A stretch of DNA of 64,000 nucleotides from positions 2,046,001 to 2,110,000 of the forward strand of contig NZ_CP060711.1 in the NCBI RefSeq assembly GCF_014395425.1. The letters run 5' to 3'. Position numbers and translations under genes: made by a program. Position 1 is the stretch's first letter; every line of letters begins with the position of its first letter. The DNA comes from Thermomonas brevis. Its GTDB lineage: Bacteria; Pseudomonadota; Gammaproteobacteria; Xanthomonadales; Xanthomonadaceae. The notes below the pieces were generated by a model. It did not search any database, was not told the DNA's origin, and saw only the letters and a program-made list of their open reading frames with translations. This document shows, one piece after another, positions 10,464-18,785 of the stretch.

Positions 10464-11239
10464 TGGACGCCAACGCCAACCCCGTTTCCGCCTCGATGCC
10501 GCCGTCGCGCACGTTCGGCGCCTACGTCGAGGAAGCGCGCTGCGAAGTGCTGCGCTACCTGCGCAACCCCGGCTTCCTGCTGCCGATCATCCTGTTCCCG
10601 AACGTGTTCTACGTGATGTTCGGGATCGTGTTGAACCACGGCAATGGCGAGGCCGCGCGCTACATGCTGGCCAGCTACAGCACGTTCGGGGTGATGGCGC
10701 CGGGCCTGTTCGGCTTCGGCGTGTCGCTGGCGCTGGAGCGCGACAGCGGCCTGCTCACCCTCAAGCGCGCGCTGCCGATGCCGCCGGGCGCCTACCTGCT
10801 CGGCAAGATGCTGATGGCGGTGCTGGTGGCGCTGGTGGTCGGCGCGCTGCTGCTGGCGCTCGCGCTGGGCGTGTCGCACGCGCCGCTGGCGCCTTCGCAG
10901 ATGGCCGCGCTGCTGGCCGTGGATGCGCTCGGCGTGCTGCCGTTCTGCGCGCTCGGCCTGCTGGTCGGCACCTGGCTGAAGGGGCAGGGCGCGCCCGGCC
11001 TGCTGAACATGATCTACCTGCCGATGGCGTTCCTGTCCGGGCTGTGGTTCCCGCTGCACATGATGCCAGCGGTGCTGCGCCAGTTCGCGCCGGTCTGGCC
11101 GAGCTACCACCTCAACGCGCTGGCGCTGTCGGCGGTCGGCTTCGACAGCGGCGCGCGCTGGCCGCACGTGCTGGTGCTGGCCGGCTTCACCGTGGCGTTC
11201 CTGCTGCTGGCCGCGCGCCGTCTGCGCCGCCACGGTTGA
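10463..11239 (+). CDS. ABC-2 type permease
   Basis: 258-residue integral membrane protein with about six helices, ending in a short basic tail (AARRLRRHG). Motifs such as YLRNPGFLLPIILFPNVFYVMFG and PMAFLSGLWFPLHMMP are typical of ABC-2 permeases of the YadH/NodJ/DrrB kind. Translation starts at an ATG that overlaps the stop codon of the ATPase gene, so subunits are made in step. The 5' part of the long open frame in this phase is a shadow of the ATPase. Confidence 0.88.
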   Translation: MDANANPVSASMPPSRTFGAYVEEARCEVLRYLRNPGFLLPIILFPNVFYVMFGIVLNHGNGEAARYMLASYSTFGVMAPGLFGFGVSLALERDSGLLTLKRALPMPPGAYLLGKMLMAVLVALVVGALLLALALGVSHAPLAPSQMAALLAVDALGVLPFCALGLLVGTWLKGQGAPGLLNMIYLPMAFLSGLWFPLHMMPAVLRQFAPVWPSYHLNALALSAVGFDSGARWPHVLVLAGFTVAFLLLAARRLRRHG

Positions 11240-11258
11240 AGTAGCATCTGCGCGGGCG

Positions 11259-12476
11259 ATGGCGGACGCGATGGGCGGGAACGGGATGGTGGCGATGCGG
11301 CACGGATGGCGCGACCGCGCGCGGCGCGCGCTGGGCAGGGCGTTCGCGTCCGCGCCGGATTCCTCGGCCGCGCGCGCGCGGATCCGCGGCAAGTCGCCGT
11401 GGACCGATACGGTGCACCTGCTGTGGTCGGTGTGGATCTTCATCACCCCGCTGTTCGGCGGCGGTTACGACCTGCGCTGGTGCCTGCTGACGCTGGCGTC
11501 CTACCCGCTGTTCCTGTGGCTGTACGCCAAGGTCCTGCTGGCGCCGCGCCGCATCGCGCCGCGCTACGCGTTGGGCATGGTGGCGCTGAGCTTCGCCCTG
11601 CTGCCGTGGTATCCGTCCGGGCTCAGCTATTTCGTGTTCGGTTGCGTGATGCTGGGAACCGGCTACCGCGGCCGGATCGTCCGCTACCTGCTGTGCATCC
11701 TGCTGTTGAACGGCTTGCTCTACCTGTACGCGCTTCGGCTCGGATATCCGTGGCAATCGCTGGTCTCGATGCTGCCGATCACGGTGGTCATCGGCGTGAT
11801 CGTCGGCGTCGAATCGGCGGCCAGCGAAAAGGACCTGGCGCTGCAGCTCTCGCACGACGAGGTGCGGCGGCTGGCCGCGACCGCCGAACGCGAGCGCATC
11901 GGCCGCGACCTGCACGACCTGCTCGGGCACACGCTGTCGCTGATCACGCTGAAGCTGGAACTGTCGCGCAAGCTGATCGACCGCGACACCGCGCGCGCGC
12001 GCATGGAGATCGCCGACGCCGAGCAGGTCGCCCGACACGCGCTGGCCGAAGTGCGCGCGGCGGTGACTGGCTTCCGCGCCGCCGACCTGGCTGCGGAGCT
12101 GGCGTCGGCGCGGCTGCTGCTGGAATCCTCGGCGGTGACGCTGGACTACGACGCGCCGCCGCCGCTGTCGCCGGACATCGAACGCCCGCTCGCGCTGGTG
12201 CTGCGCGAGGCGGCGACCAACATCGCCCGCCACGCGCACGCCTCGCGCGCCGAGGTGCGGTTCGCGCGCGAGGGCGGCCAGCTGCGCATGCGCATCGCCG
12301 ACGACGGCCGCGGCAGCGACGGCGCCGAGGGCAACGGCATCGTCGGCATGCGCGAACGCGTGCACCAGCTCGGGGGAAACTTCGCGTTCGCATCCAAGCG
12401 CAGCGGCACCACCTTGGACGTGGTGTTGCCGCTGCCATCCGCCGACCCGGCGCTGGTCGTGGGAGCTGACGCATGA
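11259..12476 (+). CDS. Sensor histidine kinase, DesK/NarX (HisKA_3) type
   Basis: Inner-membrane sensor kinase (405 residues if the first ATG is used). About five membrane helices lie between residues 48 and 190, a coiled-coil linker leads to the dimerisation domain with the phospho-acceptor histidine in GRDLHDLLGHTLSLI, and a compact HATPase_c domain shows the N-box LREAATNIARHA and the G-box DDGRG..GNGIVGMRERV. The start is uncertain because in-frame ATGs occur at 11259, 11271, 11286 and 11295 without a clear ribosome site. Its stop overlaps the response-regulator start by four bases. Confidence 0.9.
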   Translation: MADAMGGNGMVAMRHGWRDRARRALGRAFASAPDSSAARARIRGKSPWTDTVHLLWSVWIFITPLFGGGYDLRWCLLTLASYPLFLWLYAKVLLAPRRIAPRYALGMVALSFALLPWYPSGLSYFVFGCVMLGTGYRGRIVRYLLCILLLNGLLYLYALRLGYPWQSLVSMLPITVVIGVIVGVESAASEKDLALQLSHDEVRRLAATAERERIGRDLHDLLGHTLSLITLKLELSRKLIDRDTARARMEIADAEQVARHALAEVRAAVTGFRAADLAAELASARLLLESSAVTLDYDAPPPLSPDIERPLALVLREAATNIARHAHASRAEVRFAREGGQLRMRIADDGRGSDGAEGNGIVGMRERVHQLGGNFAFASKRSGTTLDVVLPLPSADPALVVGADA

Positions 12477-13075
12477 TCCGCATCCTGCTGGCCGAAGACC
12501 AGGCCATGCTGCGCGGCGCGCTGGCCGCGCTGCTGGGCATGGAGTCTGACATCGAGGTGGTCGGCGCCGCCGCCGACGGCGAGGCCGCTTGGCGCGAGCT
12601 GCAACGGCTCAAGCCCGACCTGCTGGTCACCGACATCGAGATGCCCGGCCTGACCGGGCTGGAATTGGCGCAGCGCATCCAGCGCCACGAACTGCCGGTG
12701 AAGGTGGTGGTGGTCACCACCTTCGCCCGCGCCGGCTTCCTGCGCCGCGCGCTGGACGCAGGCGTGTGCGGCTACCTGCTCAAGGACGCGCCCGCCGAAC
12801 AGCTGGCCGAAGCGCTGCGCAAGGTGCACCGCGGCGGCCGCGCCATCGACCCGCAGCTGGCGCTGGAAGCCTGGGGCGAAGCCGATCCGCTCAACGACCG
12901 CGAGCGGCAGGCGCTGCGGCTGGCCGGCGAGGGCCTGTCCGCCGGCGAGATCGCGCAGCGGCTCAACCTCTCGCACGGTACCGTGCGCAACTACCTGTCC
13001 GAGGCCATCGGCAAGCTCGGCGTCGGCAACCGCATCGAGGCGTACAGGCTGGCGCGACAGAAGGGTTGGCTGTAG
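12473..13075 (+). CDS. LuxR/NarL-family response regulator
   Basis: 200-residue DNA-binding regulator. The receiver domain shows acidic residues AEDQ, phospho-acceptor aspartate in LLVTDIEMP and switch lysine in LLKDAPAEQ; the C-terminal LuxR-type helix-turn-helix includes GLSAGEIAQRLNLSHGTVRNYLSEA. It is the cognate partner of the overlapping DesK-like kinase and most likely controls the ABC exporter upstream. The signal is unknown; thickness or stress of the membrane is a family-based guess only. Confidence 0.93.
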   Translation: MIRILLAEDQAMLRGALAALLGMESDIEVVGAAADGEAAWRELQRLKPDLLVTDIEMPGLTGLELAQRIQRHELPVKVVVVTTFARAGFLRRALDAGVCGYLLKDAPAEQLAEALRKVHRGGRAIDPQLALEAWGEADPLNDRERQALRLAGEGLSAGEIAQRLNLSHGTVRNYLSEAIGKLGVGNRIEAYRLARQKGWL

Positions 13076-13158
13076 CGGTCAAAGAATCCGCCGTGCGCCG
13101 TGCAGCGCGCACCTCGTCGGCGTAGGCTGCCCCGATCCAATGGGGAGGAGACGCCGCG

Positions 13159-13587
13159 ATGCATCCCACGAAACGTCCGTCGTGGTTCTGGCCGGTATCG
13201 GCGCTGGCGCTGCTGTGGAACCTGGTTGGCCTGCTGATGTTCTGGAAGCAGGTCACGCTCACGCCGGAAGCAGTGGTGGCGCTGCCGCCGGAGCAACAGC
13301 AGATCCACGCGGCGATGCCGGACTGGGTCTACGTGCTGTTCGGCGTCGCCGTGATCGCCGGCGTGCTCGGCGCGCTCGGCCTGCTGCTGAAGCGGCGCTG
13401 GGCGAGGCCGCTGCTGCTGCTCTCGTTCCTGGCGGTGACCGCGCAAATGGTGTCGGCCTACGCGACCACGCCGGCATGGGCATTGACCGGCGCGGCCAGC
13501 GCGGCGTTCCCGCTGCTCCTGATCGTGGTCGCGCTGCTGCTGTGGCTGTTCGCGCGCAGGGCAAGCGCGCGCGGCTGGATCCGCTGA
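13159..13587 (+). CDS. Small four-helix membrane protein, unknown
   Basis: 142-residue protein with four predicted membrane helices (about 11-30, 55-78, 84-102 and 110-133) and a periplasmic loop after helix 1. A GGAGGAG ribosome site precedes the ATG at a good distance. I do not recognise a named family beyond small inner-membrane proteins common in the Xanthomonadaceae. It sits between the two-component pair and a convergent cytochrome b gene and may be transcribed on its own. Confidence 0.7.
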   Translation: MHPTKRPSWFWPVSALALLWNLVGLLMFWKQVTLTPEAVVALPPEQQQIHAAMPDWVYVLFGVAVIAGVLGALGLLLKRRWARPLLLLSFLAVTAQMVSAYATTPAWALTGAASAAFPLLLIVVALLLWLFARRASARGWIR

Positions 13588-13626
13588 GCGGGCGTCGCGG
13601 GCAAGGGCGCTTGCTTCCGCACGCGA

Positions 13627-14190
13627 TCACTCCAGTGGCGTTTCTTCCGTCGCAGGCCGGCGGGCGCCGCGGGCCATGCTGGGGAACACGCCATCCCGGC
13701 GCACCCAGGCATGGAGCAGCGCCGCGGACAGATGCGCCAGCACGATGGCGAACAGCGCATACGCCAGCCAGCCGTGCGCGCTGCGCAGCCCGGCGTAGAG
13801 CAGCGGATCGCGCGGCGCGATCGGCGGCAGCTGTAGCGCGGGCGTCATCTGCACCGGGAAGCCGCCGGCCGACAGCATCGCCCAGCCGAGCAGCGGCATC
13901 GCCAGCATCAGCGCGTACAGCAACCAGTGCGAGGCGTGCGCGGCCAGCGCCTGCCAGCGCGGCAGGTCGGCGGGTAGCGGCGGCGGTGCGTGGCGCAGGC
14001 GGTTGCCAAGCCGGAGCAGCGCCAGCAGCAGGATGGCGATGCCGAGAGGACGATGCAGCGCGATCAGCCATTCGCGCTGGCTGATCGAAGCCACCATCGC
14101 CACGCCGACGAACAGCATGGCGACGATCATCGCCGCCATCGTCCAGTGCAGCGTCCGCGCCAGCGGGTTGAAATGGGTCGGTGCGTTCAT
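13627..14190 (-). CDS. Cytochrome b561 (CybB family)
   Basis: 187-residue diheme membrane cytochrome with four helices. Candidate haem-ligand histidines sit in RTLHWTMAAM, ALHRPLGIAIL, AHASHWLLYALM and RSAHGWLAYALF/IVLAHLSAAL. The gene overlaps the end of the catalase-like gene by four bases, so both are one operon. In other bacteria the same pair (SrpA-like catalase with cytochrome b561) is placed under an ECF sigma factor, as seen here; a role in periplasmic peroxide or quinone redox balance is inferred. Confidence 0.88.
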   Translation of the reverse strand: MNAPTHFNPLARTLHWTMAAMIVAMLFVGVAMVASISQREWLIALHRPLGIAILLLALLRLGNRLRHAPPPLPADLPRWQALAAHASHWLLYALMLAMPLLGWAMLSAGGFPVQMTPALQLPPIAPRDPLLYAGLRSAHGWLAYALFAIVLAHLSAALLHAWVRRDGVFPSMARGARRPATEETPLE

Positions 14191-15272
14191 CGTGTGTCTC
14201 CCTGGACGGTGGCCTCCGGCGCCTGGTCGCGGGCGATTTCGCGCTCACGGCGGTTGTAGGACTGCGAATACACGCCGGCGCGCGCGGCCAGCACTGGGTC
14301 GTCGGACGGGGCGATGCCGTCGGGCAGCACGGTCGGGTCGTAATTGACGTCGCGGCAGGCGCCTCCGGCCTGCGCTTGCGTGGCGTCCAGTTCCAGCGTG
14401 CCCGCCACCACCTGCCGGCGATTCGAGGGCCAGGCTTGCGACGGATCGTCGACCGCGTCGCCCGGTTCCGCCACGGTCAGCACCAGGTCCCAGCGCAGCG
14501 GGCCGTCCGCCAGCCGCGCGCGTAGGTCGTCGGCGAGGTAATCGGCTTCGGCATCTTCGCGCAGGGACTTCTCCATCGCCGCGAACGCCAGCCGCGGGCG
14601 CATCGACCAGCGCACGGAGCGGACGTTCCCGGCCGCGTCGGTGAAGCGGAATGCGTTGACGCTGTTGAACTGCGTGTTGGCCCAGCTGTCCGGCCATGGT
14701 GCGGTTTTCGCCCACTGCTGGAACTTCGCGATTTCCGGGTGTTTGCGCAGCAATTCCGCCATCTTCGCCGGATCCGGCTTGCCGGTGGCCGGGTCGGGGC
14801 GGCTGGCCATGGCCTGGTCGTAGAAGCCCTGCGGGGTGTTGACCGCGAAGAACGGGAAATTGTTCATCGCCATCCGCCACTGCTGGCCGTCGGTGCCGGT
14901 CAGCAGCAGGGCCATGCTGCGCACGCGCGCGGTGGCGTCCGGCGCATGCGGATCGCCGCCGGCGATCGACAGACGGCCCAGCACCGGCGTGGTCGCGCCG
15001 GGCGCGAGCATGCCGGCGCGGGTCAGTGCCGCGCCATCGCCGCTGCCGGTGAAGCGGCCGGTGACGCACACGCCCTTGGCATGGGCGCGGCGGAAACCGG
15101 GATACGCCTTGCCGTTGCCGGCCTCGATGGCATCGGTGAAGCGTTGTGCGGTCAGGCGCGGGCCGCCTACCCAGCCGGCGGTCCAGGCGAACGCGCCGGC
15201 AAGCGCGGCGGCGATGGCGGCGATGGCGGCCAGCGGCCACGCGCGCCGAAGCCGGGAGTGGAATGCGGACAT
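14187..15272 (-). CDS. Catalase-family peroxidase (SrpA-like), exported
   Basis: 361-residue haem peroxidase related to catalases but shorter. An N-terminal hydrophobic helix (about 12-33) suggests export or anchoring on the periplasmic side. Family motifs seen are AKGVCVTGRFTGSG, NNFPFFAVNTPQGF and the proximal haem-tyrosine region ARAGVYSQSYNRRER. It decomposes peroxide or peroxidises small substrates. The gene is the first of a two-gene operon with cytochrome b561 and diverges from the sigma/anti-sigma pair across about 120 bp, where an ECF-dependent promoter would be expected. Confidence 0.87.
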   Translation of the reverse strand: MSAFHSRLRRAWPLAAIAAIAAALAGAFAWTAGWVGGPRLTAQRFTDAIEAGNGKAYPGFRRAHAKGVCVTGRFTGSGDGAALTRAGMLAPGATTPVLGRLSIAGGDPHAPDATARVRSMALLLTGTDGQQWRMAMNNFPFFAVNTPQGFYDQAMASRPDPATGKPDPAKMAELLRKHPEIAKFQQWAKTAPWPDSWANTQFNSVNAFRFTDAAGNVRSVRWSMRPRLAFAAMEKSLREDAEADYLADDLRARLADGPLRWDLVLTVAEPGDAVDDPSQAWPSNRRQVVAGTLELDATQAQAGGACRDVNYDPTVLPDGIAPSDDPVLAARAGVYSQSYNRREREIARDQAPEATVQGDTR

Positions 15273-15395
15273 GCGGCATCCTTCGAGGGAAGATGCAGGT
15301 AGGACGCGCCAGGGCGGCGGTTATTCCGCGGCGCTGCGATGGAATAAATCGCGGCTTCGCGCGTCACACGCAGGTAGCCATCGGAACGCGGCGGA

Positions 15396-15920
15396 ATGGA
15401 CGAACATGACGAACGCGAATTGCAGGCGCTGCTGCCGGCGCTGCGGCGCTTCGCTCGCTCGCTGTGCGCGGATGCGACCGATGCCGAAGATCTGGTGCAG
15501 GCCGCGCTGGAACGCGCGCTGTCGGGCTGGCGTGGTCGTCGCGACCGGGCGGCTCTGCAGCCATGGCTGTTCTCGATCCTGTACCGACGCTTCCTCGACG
15601 AGCGCCGCCGCGAAGCGCGCTGGAGCCGGCTGCGCGCGCTGTTCGCGGGTCGCGCCGAAGAAGAGCCCGAACTGGCACCATCGCCCGAGCGCGTGCATGC
15701 CGGGCGCGAGCAACTGGCCGCGTTCGTGCGCCTGCCGGCCGAGCAGCGCGCGGTGCTGCTGCTGGTGGCGGTGGAAGGCTTCGGTTATCGCGAGGCCGCC
15801 GAGACGCTGGGCGTGCCGGTCGGCACCGTAATGTCGCGCCTGTCGCGCGCTCGCGAACGCCTGCATGCGCTGGACGCGGGCGACCGCACCGATGCCCCCG
15901 CCTTGAGGATCCTGAAATGA
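15396..15920 (+). CDS. ECF-type RNA polymerase sigma factor
   Basis: 174-residue sigma-70 factor of the extracytoplasmic-function class. Region 2 shows ARSLCADATDAEDLVQAALERAL and QPWLFSILYRRFLDERR; region 4 shows LPAEQRAVLLLVAVEGFGYREAAETLGVPVGTVMSRLSRARERL. The stop overlaps the ATG of the anti-sigma gene. It probably drives its own operon and the divergent catalase/cytochrome pair in response to oxidative stress, based on the conserved gene neighbourhood. Confidence 0.92.
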   Translation: MDEHDERELQALLPALRRFARSLCADATDAEDLVQAALERALSGWRGRRDRAALQPWLFSILYRRFLDERRREARWSRLRALFAGRAEEEPELAPSPERVHAGREQLAAFVRLPAEQRAVLLLVAVEGFGYREAAETLGVPVGTVMSRLSRARERLHALDAGDRTDAPALRILK

Positions 15921-16660
15921 GCGAACCCGTCAGCGAAGATGATCTGCATGCCTGGCTGGACGGGCAGTTGCCGGCCGCACGCCGGGCCGAGGTGGAGGCC
16001 TGGTTGCGTGCGCATCCGCGCGATGCAGCGCGGGTGGAGGGCTGGCGTTGCGATGCCGCCGCCCTGCGTGCGGCGCTGGCCGGGCAGGCGTTGCCGGATG
16101 CGCCGGGGCTGTCGCCGCGTGCGCTGCGTCGGCGCACGGCCGCGCGCAAACGCGCGCGCGTCGGGATGGCGGCCGCGCTGGTGCTGTCGCTGGGCTGCGG
16201 TTCGCTGCTCGGCTGGCAGGCGCGCGGACGCCAGGAGGCCGCCGGGAATCCGCCGATGGCCGACGCCGTCGCCGCCTATCGCCTGTTCGCCGGGGACGGC
16301 GCGCCGCTGGCGTTCGACGGCGGCGGCCATGCGGCCATGCAGGACTGGCTGCGCGCCCATTTCGGCAAGACCGGCGCGATCCCCGACCTCACCTCGCAAG
16401 GCTATGCCCTGGCGGGTGGCCGCCTGTTGTCCACGCCCGAAGGGCCGGCGGCGATGCTGGTGTATCGGGATGCCGGGGATGCCCGCATCGCCCTGTACCT
16501 GCGCCCGCGCACGGCGCGGCTGGCGCAGCCCGGCGAGCGTCGCGACGGCCGCCTGCTGGCGCAATACTGGGTGGAAGGCAGCACCGCGTTCGCGCTGGTG
16601 GGGCCGGCGACTGATGCCGCGCTGCGGCGGCTGGCGCCTTTGCTGCGCGGCGACGCCTGA
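15917..16660 (+). CDS. Membrane anti-sigma factor
   Basis: 247-residue protein with an N-terminal cytoplasmic anti-sigma domain (LHAWLDGQLPAARRAEVEAWL, a pattern shared by FecR/RsgI-type regulators), one membrane helix near residues 86-103 and a periplasmic sensor domain of about 140 residues. The ATG at 15917 overlaps the sigma-factor stop (ATGA), giving one-to-one production. It would hold the ECF sigma factor inactive until a periplasmic signal appears. Confidence 0.88.
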   Translation: MSEPVSEDDLHAWLDGQLPAARRAEVEAWLRAHPRDAARVEGWRCDAAALRAALAGQALPDAPGLSPRALRRRTAARKRARVGMAAALVLSLGCGSLLGWQARGRQEAAGNPPMADAVAAYRLFAGDGAPLAFDGGGHAAMQDWLRAHFGKTGAIPDLTSQGYALAGGRLLSTPEGPAAMLVYRDAGDARIALYLRPRTARLAQPGERRDGRLLAQYWVEGSTAFALVGPATDAALRRLAPLLRGDA

Positions 16661-16675
16661 CCGGCGCTGCGCGTT

Positions 16676-18052
16676 TCAGCCGCCAGCGCGCGCTTTCAGC
16701 ATCGCGTAGCAGGCGCGCAGGCCCTGCGCCTCGCCACCGGCTGGCTTGCCGGGGCGGTCGCTGTCGTTCCAAGAATAGACGTCGAGGTGAGCCCAGCGCG
16801 TGCCCTCGGCGATGAAGCGCTCCAGGAACAGCGCGGCGGTGACGCTGCCGGCCATCGTCGTGTTGCTGGCGTTGGCGAGGTCGGCGATGTGGCTGGTGAG
16901 GTAGCGCAGGTACGGGCGCCACAGCGGCATCCGCCACAGCGGGTCGCGCTGCCGCATGCCGGCGTCGAGCCAGTCGCGCGCAAGCTGCTCGTCGTTGGCG
17001 TACAGCGCCGGCAGGTCGGGGCCGAGCGCCACGCGCGCCGCGCCGGTCAGGGTGGCGAAATCCAGCAGCAGGTCGGGCGACAGCTCGCAGGCGCGCGCCA
17101 GCGTGTCGCTGAGCACGATGCGACCTTCGGCGTCGGTGTTGTCGATCTCCACGCTCACGCCCTTGCGGGTGGCGATGACTTCGCCGGGGCGGAACGCGTT
17201 CGGGCCGATGGAATTCTCCACCGCGGCGATCAGCAGGGTGATCCGCAGCGGCAGCTTGCGCGCCATCACCAGCTCGGCCAGCGCCAGCGCGTGCGCCGCG
17301 CCGCCCATGTCCTTCTTCATGTTGCGCATGCCGACGCTGGTCTTGAGGTCCAGTCCGCCGGTGTCGAAGCACACGCCCTTGCCGCAGAAGGCGACATGCG
17401 GATGCGACGCGTCGCCCCAGCGCAGTTCGATCAGCCGCGGCGCGCGGTGCGAGGCGCGGCCGACCGCGTGGATCGCCGGGTAGTTCCGCGCCAGCAGCTC
17501 GTCGCCGGCGATCACCTCGATGGCCGCGCCGTGCGCCTGGGCGATGCCGCGCGCCGCCGCTTCCAGCTCATCCGGGCCCATGTCCTCGGTCGGTGTGTTG
17601 ACCAGATCGCGCACGCGCGCGCAGGCGGCCAGCAGGTCGAAGGTCTCCGCGTCGAACGCGTCCGACGCCAGCCGCGGCAGCGGGCGGTTGTTCTGCTTGT
17701 AGCGGTCGAAGCGGTAGCAGCCCAGGCCCCAGCCGAGTTGCAGCGCCTTGCGCGCGTCGTCGTCCATTTCGCTTGCGAGCCGCCAGTCGCCCACCGGCAG
17801 CGCGCGCGGCGCGTGCGCGTGGGCCAGCGGGTCGTGCGCGTCCTCGACGCCGATCACCGCGCCGGCGACACGTCCGTCGGCATCGGCCCAGCTCTGCGCG
17901 CTGCCGGCGCCGGCGTCGAAGCGCTGCGCGTCCAGCCACGCCCGCACCGGCGCTGGCTGCGCCTCGCGCCAGGCGGCGAAGCCGGACTTGCCGACGACGT
18001 GCAGCGGCAGCGCGGCGTCGGTGGAAGCGGTGAAACCGGCGGGCAGGCTCAT
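16676..18052 (-). CDS. Leucyl aminopeptidase family protein (M17)
   Basis: 458-residue cytosolic metallo-aminopeptidase. The C-terminal catalytic domain contains metal ligands in GKGVCFDTGGLDLK, the bicarbonate-binding/active-site signature NTDAEGRIVLSD and the Lys/Asp region KTSVGMRNMKKDMGG. It removes N-terminal residues from peptides. The start at 18052 (MSLPAGFTAS) was chosen because the previous stop overlaps here and family sequence begins; the open frame upstream is a shadow of the HAD gene. It is shorter than canonical PepA, matching the PepB-like subgroup of Xanthomonadaceae. Confidence 0.9.
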   Translation of the reverse strand: MSLPAGFTASTDAALPLHVVGKSGFAAWREAQPAPVRAWLDAQRFDAGAGSAQSWADADGRVAGAVIGVEDAHDPLAHAHAPRALPVGDWRLASEMDDDARKALQLGWGLGCYRFDRYKQNNRPLPRLASDAFDAETFDLLAACARVRDLVNTPTEDMGPDELEAAARGIAQAHGAAIEVIAGDELLARNYPAIHAVGRASHRAPRLIELRWGDASHPHVAFCGKGVCFDTGGLDLKTSVGMRNMKKDMGGAAHALALAELVMARKLPLRITLLIAAVENSIGPNAFRPGEVIATRKGVSVEIDNTDAEGRIVLSDTLARACELSPDLLLDFATLTGAARVALGPDLPALYANDEQLARDWLDAGMRQRDPLWRMPLWRPYLRYLTSHIADLANASNTTMAGSVTAALFLERFIAEGTRWAHLDVYSWNDSDRPGKPAGGEAQGLRACYAMLKARAGG

Positions 18053-18762
18053 GCGGCTTTCTCGAAGAGGAGGCCCGCGTCCAGCCGGTCGGCCAGCGCG
18101 GTCAGGGTGGTGACGTGCAGGTCGGCCGGCGCGACTGCGGCCGGCCAGGCGTGGTCGCCGCGGTCGATCCAGCAGCTGCGCAGGCCGGCGTTGGCGGCGC
18201 CGGCGACGTCCATGTGCGGATGGTCGCCGACGTGCAGGATTTCGCTGGGCGCGAAGCCCAGCCGGCGGCAGGCTTCGTGGAACAGGCCGGCGTCGGGTTT
18301 GGCCGCGCCGTATTCGCGTGCGCCGAGCTGGAACCGGAACAGGCCGGCGATGCCGATCGCGGCGAGGTCGGCGTTGCCGTTGGTCAGCGCGGCCACCGGC
18401 AGGTGCGCGGCGATGCGGCGCAGGCCGTCCAGCGCGTCCGGATAGAAGTCCACGCGGTTGCGCTCGCGGAAGAAGATCGCGTACGCCGCGCTGGCCAGCG
18501 CCGGATCGTCGCCGCTTTCCTTCAGCGCGCGCTCGATGGTCAGCCGCCGCAGCAGGCCGAGGTCGTGCGCGTGCTGCGGGAACTCGGCGAACACGCGTTC
18601 GCGCAGCGCGCGCATCTCGGCGATCGGGAAGCGTTCGGCGGTGCGGGGGCTGTGCTCGGCGAACCAGGCGTGCAGGGTGGTCTCGATGCGCTCGCCGATG
18701 GGCGCGAACGGCCACAGGGTGTCGTCGAGATCGAAGGTGATGGCGCGGATGGACGGATTCAC
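18049..18762 (-). CDS. HAD-family phosphatase (YigB-like)
   Basis: 237-residue haloacid-dehalogenase hydrolase. Motif I is FDLDDTLW, motif II AALTNGN, motif III the lysine in AAKPDAGLF and motif IV HVGDHPHMDVAGAANAG. YigB proteins dephosphorylate FMN and other small phosphates. A GTG start at 18762 is preferred: family sequence begins immediately after and in-frame sequence upstream belongs to the intergenic region. The 3' end overlaps the aminopeptidase start by four bases. Confidence 0.88.
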   Translation of the reverse strand: MNPSIRAITFDLDDTLWPFAPIGERIETTLHAWFAEHSPRTAERFPIAEMRALRERVFAEFPQHAHDLGLLRRLTIERALKESGDDPALASAAYAIFFRERNRVDFYPDALDGLRRIAAHLPVAALTNGNADLAAIGIAGLFRFQLGAREYGAAKPDAGLFHEACRRLGFAPSEILHVGDHPHMDVAGAANAGLRSCWIDRGDHAWPAAVAPADLHVTTLTALADRLDAGLLFEKAA

Positions 18763-18785
18763 GCCGGCATTGTAGGCCGCGCCGG

